The notes: generated from the sequence alone by a model not told the origin. A DNA stretch of 64,000 nt from Ascaphus truei (GCA_036426205.1 WSYH01000263.1:124001-188000); one strand, 5' to 3'. Counted from the first letter of the stretch, positions 21,137 through 34,217 are shown. Numbers and translations: made by a program.

Positions 21137-21318
21137 CAGGGGGGGGGGGGGGGGGAACTACTCCTCAAGGACCACAAACAGGCCAGGTTTGGGCGATATC
21201 CCTGCTTCAGCACAGGTGGCTGGTAAAGACTGAGCCATGAGAAGAGCCACCTGTGCTGAGCAGGGATATCTGAAAACCGACCAGTTGGTGGCCCCTGAGG
21301 ACTGCGTTGGTCACCTGT
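21137..21318. mobile_element. hAT-type palindromic MITE, copy 1
   Basis: Contains the palindrome GATATCCCTGCTTCAGCACA / CACCTGTGCTGAGCAGGGAT with outer arms CCTCAAGGACCACAAACAGG / GGTGGCCCCTGAGGACT. A run of about 17 G sits inside the left end (21140-21157). Same family as 24097, 26249 and 59102. Confidence 0.75.
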
Positions 21319-21319
21319 A

Positions 21320-22264
21320 TAAAGATTTTTTGGCAGTATCAGTTGCAAAACAGTGAGGGACAACTCCAGGTCAAGGTCATCTCATGCAGCCCCTGAGGGG
21401 TCACCTGATTCCTCCATTTCTGTGTACACGTTCTGACTATTCCAGCGGTAGCCATGTGCGAGCTTGCATTCATTTGCGCAGCGGCAGATGCATATGAAGC
21501 TGCGTAACTCGCGGTCTTCTTTACTTGGGATGCAGAGACAGGCAGATTATTCGATGCAGGAAAAGAAACCGGCCCAAGTCATAGCCGCAAATTGGTTACA
21601 TGTTACATGTTATAGTATATTGTGCTGACGGGTGTCCTTCTCTACCTTTCTATAACGAGCCCGCAAATCGTCAGGGGTGCAAATGGATCCAAATGGACCC
21701 AGTCTGCCCCTTGATACAAATTGCAGCCAGATGACACCAAGGAGAAGGATCGACGTGCTACGTTTCTAGAGAACGCTGGATACAGACCCTCTGTATGAAA
21801 CTAGAAATCCTGACTGTGATGCACGATAAACCTTGTTAATGATGGTTCTTACAGCGGACACAGATCGTTAGCTATGGAGATTCGGGCAGTGTACAGATCG
21901 AAACATTACAAATAATATGTGTCATGTAACCGCGTAAATCACAAGCTGACTGGCAGAACAGGAGTAAAGCCGCGAGGAGATACAGACATTGATGCTAAAT
22001 GTCGCGGAAGAACATTCCTGTTCGTAATTCACGTCGGCCTCATTCAGTACAAGTGAAGCTCTTCTCATGCAGGGGACCAAACGTTTGAGGGCCATTTATT
22101 GCATGGCTCTTCTGTAGTACGGGAAGGCATCTTCACAACCTATTCAAAGGGTTCTAGACCCTACGTGGGCTATGATAAAGTCCCCCATTGGGGCAGATCC
22201 AGGGGTAAAAAACGGAGATATTATCAAAAAGGAATTCTGCCGAAACCAATTGGATTTTTCTTGA
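21320..22264. other. Non-coding, no gene seen
   Basis: No recognised content. Confidence 0.3.
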
Positions 22265-22680
22265 TATAACAGGGCGTGTTGGATGACACGGGATTGCCCC
22301 AGTTTGCGATTAAATGGGGCGTGTTGGCTGACACGGGATTTTGCCCCAGTTTTGCGAAAAAGGGGGCGTCTTGGGATGACATGGGTATTTGCCCCAGTTT
22401 GTGATAAACGGGGGTCGGTGGTGGGCTGGTTGAACGGGTTTGCCCAGTTTTGGATAAATGGGGCGTGTTGGCTGACAGGGATTTGCCCCAGTTTGTGGAT
22501 AAATGGGGCGTGTTGGGCTGAACGGGATTTGCCCCAGTTTGTGATAATGGGGCATGTTGGTCTGAAACGGGATTTGCCCCAGTTTTGTGATAAAGGGGGG
22601 TGTTGGCTGACACGGGATTTGCCCAGTTTTGTGATAAATGGGGCGTGTTGGTGACACGGGATTACCCCACTTTGAGCAAG
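22265..22680. repeat. ~45-bp minisatellite, about 9 copies
   Basis: Unit core TGATAAATGGGGCGTGTTGG then CTGACACGGGATTTGCCCCAGTTTG. Several units show homopolymer length changes (GGGG/GGGGGG, CCC/CCCC). The open frames on both strands come from the stop-poor unit. Confidence 0.85.
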
Positions 22681-22689
22681 TGGGAGATT

Positions 22690-24090
22690 TAGTAAATCTA
22701 TCCGGGATTCAGTCCGTCTCCTAGAGCGGGAAATCAGACGCATATTGAAGAGACGGCGGGTTTAATAGATCTATTATGATGAAATGTATTGTGTAATGTG
22801 GAAAAGCAAGCTCATTTAACACAGTGGCCAGGTTCCAATGCAACGAGTTCTGGATAGATCGAGATCGGGCAGACATTGGTTACCTGATTCTAGGTGCCTG
22901 CGTCCCCCGTCCTTGCATGGAGATTTATTGTATTTTTGGGGTGTAATATGAAGATTCCTATACGGTACAGTGGGGGCAAGGGGAAATAAATTTAGGAAAG
23001 GCAAATTTTCCACGGCCGTGTGATGGCTAGTGTTTTAATCTGTTGCCTATGGTGCTGTCTCGTTCTGCCACACCCAAAGGGTGTGAAGTCGCACCCCAAA
23101 TGTTTAAACACTGCCAATACCAGGGGATTGTAATACCCCCATAAGTGTGTGCCTTTGCTTACTACTTAAACACAAGTATAAATGCCACAGCTGGGTTTTT
23201 ATCGCCGCAAAAGGGTTATCCCCGTTATGACGAACGTTTTAACATGATGAGAGGGTTTAATTGTTCAGATCTATAAGCTTACAGCTGGGCTGGCTGTGCG
23301 TATTTCTAGGGAACACAATGATGCATTGAGGGATTTTAGGAAAGAGCTCCCCATTTAATGGGTCCCTCCCTAGGGCAGCCCTCTCCACACGACTGCGGAG
23401 GCAGAGGCAAATGGTCTCCGGGACACCAATTTATAGAGGTATCACCCAACACACCCGTAATTATGAGTCTTTCGCGAGGCCGCGTGGGATGGAAGAGTTC
23501 GATGGCGTCATACTGCCACTAGTGGTCACACTGTCATAAACACCGAGCTTTTAAAACTGGAGGAAGCCTTTGAATCTATATCCCTGAAGAAGTGTGGGGT
23601 GTGAGCTGGCTTTTTAAAAACTACTTTATAGCCACTAAAATATAGTTTACCACCCCAATAATCTGTTCTTTTTTTTTCTTAATACACTGTTTGCCTCCAA
23701 CTGAACTGCCTAGCCGCCTCATAGTCTGACTAATTCTTTGTTTTCAAGCTTCACTTATCGATGCATAAAAATACTGCAGCACAGAGCAAGTCAGTGGGGG
23801 GATATGGTACTCTTACCAGCAGTTATTTACAAGGCCCAGTGCAGAGCCGGACATGGAAGTGTGGAGTATATGAAAACACTGACACTGCCGGACGATAAGA
23901 AGCACGGCTGACCTAGGTGTCCACTCCGTTTGAGAAACCTCATACACTATTAGATGCATTTAGTTACTCTCATATATTATGGGGGGCTATTCTAATAATC
24001 AACCCCCCCCACCCTTGGAAGAATTACCTCCTCACAGTGCCGTAGGCTGCCACCCTTCCACGTCGACATTCTGTTCTAGAGCATCAATGT
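22690..24090. other. Non-coding, no gene seen
   Basis: No ORF or repeat recognised. Confidence 0.3.
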
Positions 24091-24096
24091 ACAGCG

Positions 24097-24273
24097 CAGG
24101 GGCGGCCAGCCCGGCCTCATGGGCACCACAGGTCAGGTTTTACAGTAAGTCCTGCTCGGCACAGGTGGCTCAACTCAGTGGTTCAGTCAATGATGCACCA
24201 CCTGTGCTGAAGCAGGGGTATCCTTGAAACCTGACCTGTTGGTGGCCCTGAGGACTGGAGTGGCCGCCCCGTG
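24097..24273. mobile_element. hAT-type palindromic MITE, copy 2
   Basis: Ends CAGGGGCGGCCAG... and ...TGGCCGCCCCGTG, with arms ACAGGTCAGGTTTTACAG / CTTGAAACCTGACCTGTTGG and central CACCACCTGTGCTGAAGCAG. The flanking 8 bases do not match clearly, so the target duplication has decayed. Confidence 0.75.
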
Positions 24274-24279
24274 CTAGCA

Positions 24280-26245
24280 ATCATACACCTCTCTCTTAAA
24301 CATTACAACTTTTAATTACCACTTCATAAAAGGTCAGAGGAATCTGGCTGCGAAGAGCGGTGTCATTGAGATGAGGGATTGGGGTACGTCTTAGCAAAGC
24401 CGTCATTGCAGAAGTGAGAGTAATGGAATTTCTTGCCGGATACAGGTGATGCTGATTGTTGCACATAGTACTGTATCTTGTTGTAACTGTGGGGAAGAAT
24501 GGAGCAGGCACAGGACCACGCGAGTTTCGCGTACATACTGCCTCTTACAAGGTAGTTGTACTGCAGAAACGTCACATGGCTCATTAAATCACTTTGCTTA
24601 AGCCGTGTGCTTGCTTCTGTCTTGCTTCTTTCTTGTCACTGACTACCCTTAGGATCACCCTGGACGCAGTGCCCTGGCGCGCCGTACTCCCTGCTCTCTT
24701 TACTTGAGTGCATGCATTATTCTATTGTAAACTGTGGGGGAAAGGAGGGCGAGAGGTATTCGATGCGGAGAAGTGGATGATTGTCTATGTGTTGTATTGG
24801 AGCAATTTCCTCTGTTGTGGAGGGAATTATTCAGTTTCCTTGAGTATGGCACACTTACCTGTGGTTTGTATAATACGTTTCTCAATCATACACTAAACTA
24901 TCTCATCCTATTTTTTTTAACTGCAGAGCTATCCTTCCAGTATCTTATATGTATGTTGCCTTGCCCCCCCCCCCCACTACCCCTAAGCGGAGATTGGAGT
25001 GGGGTAGGCATTCTCTGGCTACTCCATTTAGGTGTGGTGGTGCGTTCACTGTGTGGCAACAGAAGGGCTGAGTGCTCCGTTGTTGTGGGAGAACAGGACA
25101 GGTTTCTTGGGTACCTTAGTTTTGGGCGTGCACCTCAGTTCAGCCATGGATCCTCTGGATAGCAGCAGCGAAGGCCCAGACTGACACCTTTCTTTCAGCT
25201 CAAGACAGTGAATCACACCTTTACAGTTCAGTGGTATTTATTGCAGTAGATCAGATGTACAAGCAGGGGCATCTTCTCCTAGCTTCACCTAATGAAGGTG
25301 CATTGATTAGGGCTTGAGGCCCAGACCAGCCTTAAGGAGTCCTCCTCTGTCACTTAGTAAGAACAGAGAGGTAGCTGTATTCACTCCGCAGGGAGGAGAA
25401 AGAGAGACACCACCTTACGAAAGTGCCAGTATATATAGCCTTGCTTTGTGTTTGTAACCATGCGCCCCTTACAGAGCAGGTGAATACTGATAGGCCATAC
25501 AATCATTAGTGACCTAATCAGTATACTTGCCTCAGGCTGACACTTTCTGGCTGTTGCTAGAGCGCCCCCCTTGGATACCTACAATTCCATCCACTGCTGC
25601 AAAAAGAATACAAAGCGTTGAGAGGCATATTAATTAACCATCCACAGTCTTACACTGAGAGGGCCCAGGAAACTGCATTAGCGGCCGGGAGGCTATGATA
25701 CATGTTAATTTAGGGGTTAATTCAACATGTGCAGGCGATTGGCTGACCCATGTTGACTAGACAGGGGCGCACAAACTTTTTTTGCCTCCAGTGCCTGCTC
25801 GCCTCCTTGGTGCGCCCCCCCCCTCCTTACACTCGCCAGGCGTCATTTGACGCTGCGGGGTCGTGTGTGAGTCACTGACCCCTCGGCGTCATTTGAGCTA
25901 TGTTACCATGGCAACCGTGACGTCACATGAAATGAGCCACTTTCCATGGTAAACACGTCCTGGAGCCGGCTGAACCTCGCACATTAATTTAATTGCGCTG
26001 GGGGAGAGCGTGGGACCTCTGCAATGCCATGCCCGCCCCAAAAATCCCCCCCCCCAGTTTACGCACCGCTGGACTAGAATGTAGGTTACTCTGCATTTTC
26101 TCGGGTATATTGAACTGTCCCCTAATGGTAAAACACAAGAAGCGAACGAGATGAGGGTGAGAATGGTACACGTACTCTTGACATGTCTGAGTTCAAACCA
26201 CTACTGTTGTCTTCAAATAGTTTTTCTAATTACAATTAATTGTCA
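24280..26245. other. Non-coding, no gene seen
   Basis: Includes short C runs (24965-24976, 25817, 26047). No coding or structural signal beyond these. Confidence 0.3.
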
Positions 26246-26248
26246 GTT

Positions 26249-26416
26249 CAGCGGTTGATCAACTCCAGTACTCAGGGGCCATCAACAGGTCAGGTTTCAG
26301 ATATCCTGGATCAGGCACATGTGGTTCAGTCAATGACTGCACCACCTGTGCTGAAGCAGGGATATTCCTTAAAATCTGACCTGTTGGTGGACTTGAGACT
26401 GGAGTTTTCCAGCCCA
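26249..26416. mobile_element. hAT-type palindromic MITE, copy 3
   Basis: Arms AACTCCAGTACTCAGGGGCC / GGTGGACTTGAGACTGGAGT around the shared core ATCAACAGGTCAGGTTTC and CACCACCTGTGCTGAAGCAG. It is the most diverged of the four copies. Confidence 0.75.
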
Positions 26417-26419
26417 TAA

Positions 26420-27070
26420 CTAGTTAGTAAGGGAAGTTTGCAGCTTCTGATTCATATTTTTCGCAGAATGTAGAATGCAGCGGCAGAATGATTGTGTTTC
26501 CACTCTCAATGCAATCACTAATCATTGCACACAAGAAGAAAATCTGTCACAGATCCTTTGGAAACTCATTTGAAACTCTTGGCATCATCACTATTGGTGT
26601 AAGAGCGATAGAATGAGAATGGAGAATCTTTCTTTTTATCAGCTTGTTCGAACTCTGCATGTTTCCAGCCGACTAAGCAATTCAGGAAAAGCATTTTAAC
26701 AGAAAAGATGATTTATATCAAATTCTCCCGATGCAAAACGACCAAAATTGCAGCCACCAAAGAAATGTAAAAAAGCCGCCCGCTGGATAATCGAACACAA
26801 GGAATCTGACATTGCAGCTGTTTTGTGCTGGTTTTGCTTCGGTTTTCCAGACTTTGATAATAGACCTTACGAGTGGAAAAAACGAATTTATTTGGTGCGT
26901 TTTGTTGTTCTGTATAATGAGTAAAGGCTTTGGTGGAAGAAAGTGCGTATAAATCCTTCCTGTACGCTAAACAAGTCTCCAATTGGTTGTATGGTATCTG
27001 GGGCTTTTTATAAATATAAACATATGCCCTTTTATGAAAAAGCTGATAGGCTGAAAATATATAGGCAGTG
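26420..27070. other. Non-coding, no gene seen
   Basis: AT-rich, no recognised content. Confidence 0.3.
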
Positions 27071-27079
27071 GGCACCACT

Positions 27080-30000
27080 GCAGTGCCTACAGATCGGCGT
27101 TCCTCACGTTATATCACACTGCGTGTCCTAGCAGATCGGCGTTCCTCACGTGTTAATAATGTACACTGCAGTGTCCTACAGATCGAGAGTTCTCACGTAT
27201 TATATCAGACTGCAGTGTCCTACAGATCGAGTCCTCACGTATTATATCAGAGCAGTTGCCTACAGATCGGAGTTCCTCACGTATTATATCAGACTGCAGT
27301 GTCCTACAGATCGGAGTTCCTCACGTATTATTTCACACTGCAGTGTCCTACAGATCGGAGTTCCTCACGTGTTATATCACACTGCAGTGTCCTACAGATC
27401 GGATTTCCTCACATATTATATCAGACTGCAGTGTCCTACGAATCGGAGTCCTCACGTATTATATCACACTGCAGTGTCCTACAGATCGGAGTTCCTCACG
27501 TATTATATCACACTGCACGTGTTCCTACAGATCGGAGTTCCTCACGTATTATATCCACTGCAGTGTCCTACAGATCGATTCTCACATATATTATATCAAC
27601 TGCAGTGTCCTACAGATCGGAGTTCCTCCACGTATTATATCACACTGCAGTGTCCTAACGATCGAGGTCCTCACGTATATCTAAGACTGCAGTGTCCTAC
27701 AGAATCAGAGTCCTCACGACTTATATCAATGCAGTGCCTTAATCGGAGCTCCGATATATATCCACTGCAGTGTCCTACAGATCGGAGGTCCTCACGTATT
27801 ATATCAACTGCATGTCCTACAGATCGGAGTCCTCATCCTATTATTGCACACGTCAGGTGTCCTACAGATCGGCAGTCCTCACGTATTATATCACATGCGT
27901 GTCCTACAGATCCGAGTTTCCCATCTATTATTAATATCAGACGCAGTGTCCTACAGATCGGAGTTCCTCACGTATTAATCACACTGCAGTGTCCTACAGA
28001 TCGGAGTCCTCCACATATTATATCAACTGCAGGGTCCTACAGATCGGAGTTCCTCACGTATTAATATCCACTGCAGTGTCCTACAGATCGAGTCCCACAT
28101 ATTATATCATACTGCAGTGTCCTACAGATCAGAGGTCTCACGTATTATATCACACTGCAGTGTCCTACAGATCGGAGTTCCTCACGTATATATCACACTG
28201 CAGTGTCCTACAGATTCAGAGTTCCTCACTTTATATATCAGACTGAAGTGTCCTACAGATTCGAGTTCCTCACGTATATATCACCTGCAGTTGTCCTACA
28301 GATACGAGTTCCTCACGTATAGTCGATACAGACTGCACCAGTTCCACTCCTACACTTCTCGTCCGCATCTTTAGATTATCCTCGGGTGTTTTGATATCAC
28401 ACTGCAGTGTCCTACAGATCGGAGTCTCACGGGGTTATCACACATGCAGTGTCCTACAGATCAGGTTCCACTCCTATATTATATCAGACTGCAGTGTCCT
28501 ACAGATGGAGTTCCTCGTGTATATCACACTGCAGTGTCCTACAGATCGGAGTTCCTCACGTGTTAATCACACTGCAGTGTCCTACATCAGAGTTCCATCT
28601 ACCCAATCTATTAATCAGACGTGCAGCTGTCCTAACAGATCGGGTTCCTCACGTATTATATCACACTGCAGTGTCCTACCGATCGGAGTTTCTCACGTGT
28701 TTATTCACACTGCAGTGTCCACAGATCGGAGTTCCTCACGTTATAAACACGCAGTGTCACAGATCGGAGTTCCTCACGTAGAATTCAGCACTGCAGTGTC
28801 CTACAGATCGGAGTTCCTCACTATTATATCGACTGCAGTGTCTACAGATCTGAGTTCCACTATTATGTCAATGCAGTGTCCTAAAGATCGGGTCCTATTA
28901 TATCACACTGCAGTGTCCTACAGATCGGAGTTCCTCACGTATTATATCACACTGCAGTGTCCTACAGATCGGAGTTCCTCACGTATTATATCACACTGCA
29001 GTGTCCTACAGATCGGAGTTCCTCAATATTATCAACTGCAGTGTCCTACAGATCGGAGTTCCTCACATTATTTATTACAACTGCAGTGTCCCTACAGATC
29101 GGAGTTCCTCAAGATTATCACACTGCATGTCCTACAGATCGGTTCCTCACGTATTATATCACACTGCAGTGTCCTACAGATCGGAGTTCCTCACGTATTA
29201 TGTCAGACTGCAGTGTCCTACAGATCGGAGTTCCTCACATATTATTATATCAGACTGCAGTGTCCTACAGATCGGAGTTCCTCACAGTATTATTATAGTC
29301 AGACTGCAGTGTCCTACAGATCGGAGTTCCTCACAGTATTGTATCAGACTGCAGTGTCCTACAGATCGGAGTTCCTCACGTATTATTTCACACTGCAGTG
29401 TCCTACAAATCGGAGTTCCTCACGTATTATGTCAGACTGCAAGTGTCCTACAGATCGGAGATTCCTCACGTATTCTATCACACTGCAGTGTCCTACAGAT
29501 CGGGTTCCTCACATATTATTATATCAGACTGCAGTGTCCTACAGATCGGAGTTCCTCACGTATTATGTCAGTCTGCAGTGTCCTACAGATCGGAGTTCCT
29601 CACGTATTATATCAGATGCAGTGTCCTACAGATCGGAGTTCCTCTCGTATTATTCGACTGCAGTGTCCTAAAGATCGGAGTTCCTCACTGTTTATCACAC
29701 TGCAGTGTCCTACAGATCGAGTTCCTCACGTATTATATCACACTGCAGTGTCCTACAGATCGGAGTTCCTCACGTATTCTATACACTGCTCAGTGTCCTA
29801 CAGATCGGAGTTCCTCACGTATTATCATCACTGCAGTGTCCTAACAGATCGGAGTTCCTCACGTATTATATCAGACTGCAGTGTCCTACAGATCGGAGTT
29901 CCTCACGTATATCATCGCAGTGCCTACAGATCGGAGTTCCTCACGTTTATATCAGACTGCAGTGTCCTACAGATGGAGTTCCTCACGTATTATGTCAGAC

Positions 30001-30165
30001 TGCAGTGTCTACAGATCGGATAGTCCTCACGTATTATTATCAAACTGCAGTGTCCTACAGATCGGAGTCCTCACGTATTATCAGATGCGCAGTTGTCCTA
30101 CAGAGCGGAGTCTAGATTAACAGAGTGCAGTGTCCTACAGATCGGAATTCCTCACATACTAAACA
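27080..30165. repeat. 44-bp satellite-like array, about 70 copies
   Basis: Unit: CAGATCGGAGTTCCTCACGT followed by ATTATATCACACTGCAGTGTCCTA, period 44 (28921, 28965 and so on). It contains a PstI site, CTGCAG. Units at 28900-30000 are mostly uniform, differing chiefly in ATATCACA/ATATCAGA/ATGTCAGA. Units at 27600-28900 carry frequent 1-3-base losses. Because 44 is not divisible by 3 and the unit has no stop on the + strand, long frames (up to 426 codons) run across the array; they are not genes. There are no unique spacers, so it is not a CRISPR array. Confidence 0.95.
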
Positions 30166-30169
30166 GAAC

Positions 30170-30595
30170 TGTGACAGTCATGAGGTAGGGTTACCTTCTG
30201 GTAGTGTTACCAAGAGATTATCTCATATGCACTGACCATGACCCCTTGCAGACACATTTACCAGAACACCCTCTGTCTCTGTAAATTCTCCTTATTTACC
30301 ACTTAGATTGTCAGCTCTTCGGGCGGGGATTTCCATTTCCTATTGTTACTTCTATGTCTGGAGCTCTTATTCCCATTATTTTATATGTATTTCAGCATGA
30401 TTGTCTGTGTCTCATTACGTACGCCCAAACTATAAGACCTAGAACCACCATACTTGGAAGGATTATTTTATGTATCAAAATAAGGCGACTGCCAGAGTTT
30501 GGATCCTCTCGAACATTCCAAGGGTGGGTGGCGGCGCTGCTAGGAACGATTGGTTCCATGTGGGACCACATCTACTATATATTTTGGAAAGCTGT
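30170..30595. other. Non-coding, no gene seen
   Basis: No recognised content. Confidence 0.3.
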
Positions 30596-30599
30596 TTGT

Positions 30600-31250
30600 C
30601 AGGAATTTGGACACTGTAAGAGATGTGTGCAGAGGTATGCAATGGAGACCATTTTTAAGGTGAAATTAAAATAAGGCTTTATTGCGCCTTTCCCTTTAAT
30701 CCAGCAAAACATATGAAAACAACAAACGCCTATCCCTGTTTAAGGGCTAACTTACTTCCCCGGTCCCTTTCTCCAGGGCTGGAGGGATAATCCCATTACC
30801 AGCCTATTCCCCAAAGTCTCAAGAGATACCGTAAAGCAGGTGGCCCTTCATGTCAGTCTCTGGTGGGTTCCTGGGTCCACTGTGTCCAGGAACATAGGTC
30901 TTTGGGTGTCTTGATTTCAGCAGAGCTTTTCTGCTCAAGACCTCTTTCCTCTTGTCAGCACCCTTGTGTACTGAGGAAAATCTCTCTTCCTGTTTCTGGG
31001 AACAGGCTTTTTCTAACAAACCTGTAATCAGCCAGGTGAAGTTGGTTAACTGCTGGATCCAATTAAAACACTCTGCTGGATTATTGGCATATTCTGAACA
31101 GGGATAAATTCCCTGTTACAGACACCTCATAAGATATTACAATTTCTATGACAAGCAGGTCAGCCACTGGGTGTTGTACCTGGTAGGCTATGTATCTGGC
31201 ACGTGACATCATACTGGTGACATCATAATGGGAGTCAGATAGCTATAAAG
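30600..31250. repeat. Dispersed LTR-like repeat, copy 1
   Basis: From GTAAGAGATGTGTGCAGAGG through CTATCCCTGT...TAAGGG, CTGGAGGGATA...CCCATTACCAGCCTAT and CAGTCTCTGGT(G/A)GGTTCCTGGG it matches 59545-60230 on the same strand at roughly 75-80% by eye. Tails containing GGGATAA(A/G)T and TCCCTGT also match. No ORF. It looks like a solo LTR or SINE-less repeat, family unknown. Confidence 0.65.
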
Positions 31251-31399
31251 TTTACACAGAAAGCAGACATAGAAAGAAGGGGAGGAAGTCAGTTGGCGCG
31301 GGAGGAGACAGTATGAATGCTGGAGAAGGAGAGAGAGGAGGAAAGAATTGGGGACATCATAAGGTATTAAAGGAAAGGGATTGGAGGGAGAGATAAGCG

Positions 31400-31545
31400 G
31401 ATATGGGGGGGGGGGGGGGGGATGTGGTTGGTTTCTTAGAATTCCCGAACGAAGCCGGGTACAGCTAGTGTATTATACTATGTCACGTGTATTACTGCTG
31501 TGAAGCACTATGTACCTGAATGGCACTATATATATATATATAAAG
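31400..31545. repeat. Poly-G run and (TA)n microsatellite
   Basis: About 16 G at 31406-31421 and (TA)n at about 31529-31541, ordinary low-complexity tracts. Confidence 0.8.
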
Positions 31546-31894
31546 ATATACATATGTACATGTGTATGCAAAGCAATGTTAGACATGATAAGCCTGCTGG
31601 GAGACCGCTTATAGAATGATTGATTACGGACACATGTATGCTGATAATACATATTCTCATCCCCAAGCCCTCTCTTCTCACTGATCCGATTCTGTTTCCT
31701 TCCTATTTTCTCCTCTTAGATGGGAAGCTCCTCCTGAACTATTGTGTAAATCGATCGTTATCTGGTTGTTATTGGGTTTCTCCTCCATTATACTGCGTTA
31801 CGGAATCTGCATTACACATAGGGACAGCACGACTAACCATCTTACGCTTTTGTTCAAACTGATAACCCCCGGAAATGAAGCACCCATTCATGCA

Positions 31895-32275
31895 CCCTAT
31901 CCTATTAAAGGATTGAAGCAGGGGATCTCCGGACCTGAAACCCATTCATTTCAGCTCCGGAACCCCCTGCTTCCTGAGATCCAGACTTCCAAAGGGGGTG
32001 CCGGTATCTCGACAAATAATAGAGCTCCTGCGTCACACGGGCCAATGGGATGCCGAACCGGATGATGTCACGGCTTCCTATTGGCCCGCAGGGAGCGAGA
32101 TCTTTGAAACTCCGCCATTACATGAACTGGTAGCCGAGCGGAGCTGCTACGGCACCCCCTACGGAGGTAAATATCTCGTGGAGCAGGGTGTCCCCGGAGC
32201 TGAAATTAATGGGGTTCCGCTGATCCGGAGACCCCCCTGCTTCAATCCTATGTTAAAAATTAAAAAAAACGCCAA
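31895..32275. mobile_element. Palindromic MITE family 2, copy 1
   Basis: Arms read ATTGAAGCAGGGGATCTCCG and, inverted, CGGAGACCCCCCTGCTTCAA. Inner inverted motifs are TTCAGCTCCGGAACCCCC, the GTGCCGGTATCTC...GGAGGTAAATATCTC pair and the CCAATGGGATG/CCTATTGGCCC pair. A second copy lies at 57070-57460. No transposase. Confidence 0.75.
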
Positions 32276-32279
32276 AAAT

Positions 32280-33415
32280 GTACCCGCTTGGATTGCCTCT
32301 TTAAATCCCACCTTTTATAGCAGCCGGGGCGATAGATTAGAGACAAATGCATTATGGGGGAGTATGGAAACTAAAAACAAGTGCACCGATAAACACCAAA
32401 TTCTAACGCCTGCTCGTTTTCTTTCATTGTTAACCCTGATAAACACGGGTTTTATGGAATGAAATGAAAACGCTGGTAGCAAACAAAAAGGAATCAACAC
32501 AAGTTTCCCAAAAAAATAAGCACCGGAAACCAGAATCCCTAATTATAAAAACAAAATAGTAATAAAACAATTCTTACTATTTTTTTTTGTTTTATAACAT
32601 ACCAACATATTCCGCAGCGTAGTACATGGTGCCCAAACCCAACTATCCCATCAAACGTACTTTTGTCACCTTAGTACGCCCAATAATTCCTGATATTCTT
32701 ACACCTCCGGGTTGCACCATGACACGTGTCACCCAGTACCCCCAATACCCAAAAAAGAGCACCCCAACTATTAAACATGCACGGAACAGCCACAGACGCT
32801 TCATACAGGCAGCCTGTACCCAACACACTGTGTCTCCCCTTCTTTCTTTTATATTGTAAGGTCTGTGGGGCACAAAACGCACAACCTATTGTAACAGAAT
32901 GTGTTAAAGTTAAGGAAATATTTGTGTACTTTATATTGTTATTCCTTCTTATCCATTTTGCTACACTGGAATATTTTGGTGTCTTACATCTAATAAGAAT
33001 AATGAAGAATATGTACCCAATAGAAAGTTCAACATGCAATAATGCTGTATGGTGTTGTCCCATTGATAGAGAGAGGACTCACATTTCCAAGATCATTGCA
33101 CACACGGGGCGAAGTTAAATCAAAGTTATAGGCTCCATGTCACAACACCACAGGTGACTCATCTCTAGAAAGTTTGGACAATGGTAAGATGGACCACAGA
33201 CGCCAAGAAAATACAAGACGTGGTGGAATATGCGGGATAATGATTGTTTTTATCAAAGATAAAGTCGCTTTACCATCAAACTGTCTGCATCATGCTGGAT
33301 CTGATGCAATATGAAATAAAAGGGATATGCTGCACTCAACAATGAATAAATACATACAGTTTACCGGTGCTGCTGGTTCAAGGAGCACCTGTCGGGGGGT
33401 ATTTCAGGGCAATAC
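32280..33415. other. Non-coding, no gene seen
   Basis: AT-rich. ACCAACATATTCCGCAGCGTA at about 32602 resembles the dispersed-repeat tail at 11556. Confidence 0.35.
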
Positions 33416-33419
33416 TCGG

Positions 33420-33615
33420 GAAAGAAGGATCCAACGCTCTACGGTTTTCTAAAAAAGCTAATTTATTGTGCCACACAACGTTTCGACCAATAGTTTCTTC
33501 TCAAGTGACTATGCACAAGCCTAGTCACTTGAGAAAGACCTATTGTCGAAACGTTGTGTGGCACAATAAATTAGCTTTTTATTAGAAAACCGTAGTAGCG
33601 TTGGATCCTTCTTTT
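33420..33615. mobile_element. Near-perfect inverted repeat (~85-bp arms)
   Basis: AAAGAAGGATCCAACGCT..., TTATTGTGCCACACAACGTT and CTCAAGTGAC on the left are inverted as GTCACTTGAG, AACGTTGTGTGGCACAATAA and AGCGTTGGATCCTTCTTT on the right, with a spacer of only about 16 bases. It would form a long hairpin. It is a foldback element or MITE with no ORF. Confidence 0.8.
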
Positions 33616-33619
33616 CCTG

Positions 33620-33990
33620 ATCTGATGCAATGCCAGACAAATGGTCCTGGATCTGATGCACTGCCATACCAATGGTGCTGGATCTGATGCAATGCCAGAC
33701 AAAATGGTCCTGGATCTAATGCAATGCCAGACAAAATGGTCCTGGATCTGATGCAATGCCAGACAAAATGGTGCTGGATCTGATGCAATGCCAGACAAAA
33801 TGGTCCTGGATCTAATGCAATGCCAGACAAAATGGTCCTGGATCTGATGCAATGCCAGACAAAATGGTGCTGGATCTGATGCAATGCCAGACAAAATGGT
33901 TCTGGATCTGATGCAATGCCAGACAAAGTGGTGTTGAATCTGATGCAGTGCCAGATAGAATAGTGCAGGGCACTGATGCAATGCCAAACA
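33620..33990. repeat. 32-bp minisatellite, about 11 copies
   Basis: Unit GATCTGATGCAATGCCAGAC then AAAATGGTCCTG, period 32, with a higher-order alternation of TCCTGGATCTAA, TCCTGGATCTGA and TGCTGGATCTGA units. It begins directly at the edge of the preceding hairpin. Confidence 0.9.
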
Positions 33991-34194
33991 AAATGGTTTA
34001 AATTATATTACTATATCATGTAATGAATACATACCACTGTTGACAACATAACATTGGTATGGAACGTTTTTGTAGAATTTTTTATTTAGCAACCTTTTTA
34101 TTAATTTAGATTTTTTGTTTATATATCTGTTGCTTGTAATATTCCATAATTCATTCAATCAATTTCTGTCTTGTTGGTAACATTCTCCTTTACA

Positions 34195-34217
34195 ATAAAT
34201 AATAATAATAATAATAT
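34195..34217. repeat. (AAT)n microsatellite
   Basis: About seven AAT repeats. Confidence 0.85.

Noticed and set aside
27150..30120. Long open frames (up to 426 codons) of Ser/Arg/Tyr-rich repeats
   Set aside because: They cover only the 44-bp array, which lacks stops on the + strand. Each frame shifts sense every unit because 44 is not a multiple of 3, so no protein is conserved.
27080..30165. CRISPR-like array
   Set aside because: Units are contiguous with no unique spacers, there are no cas genes, and the context is a vertebrate genome.
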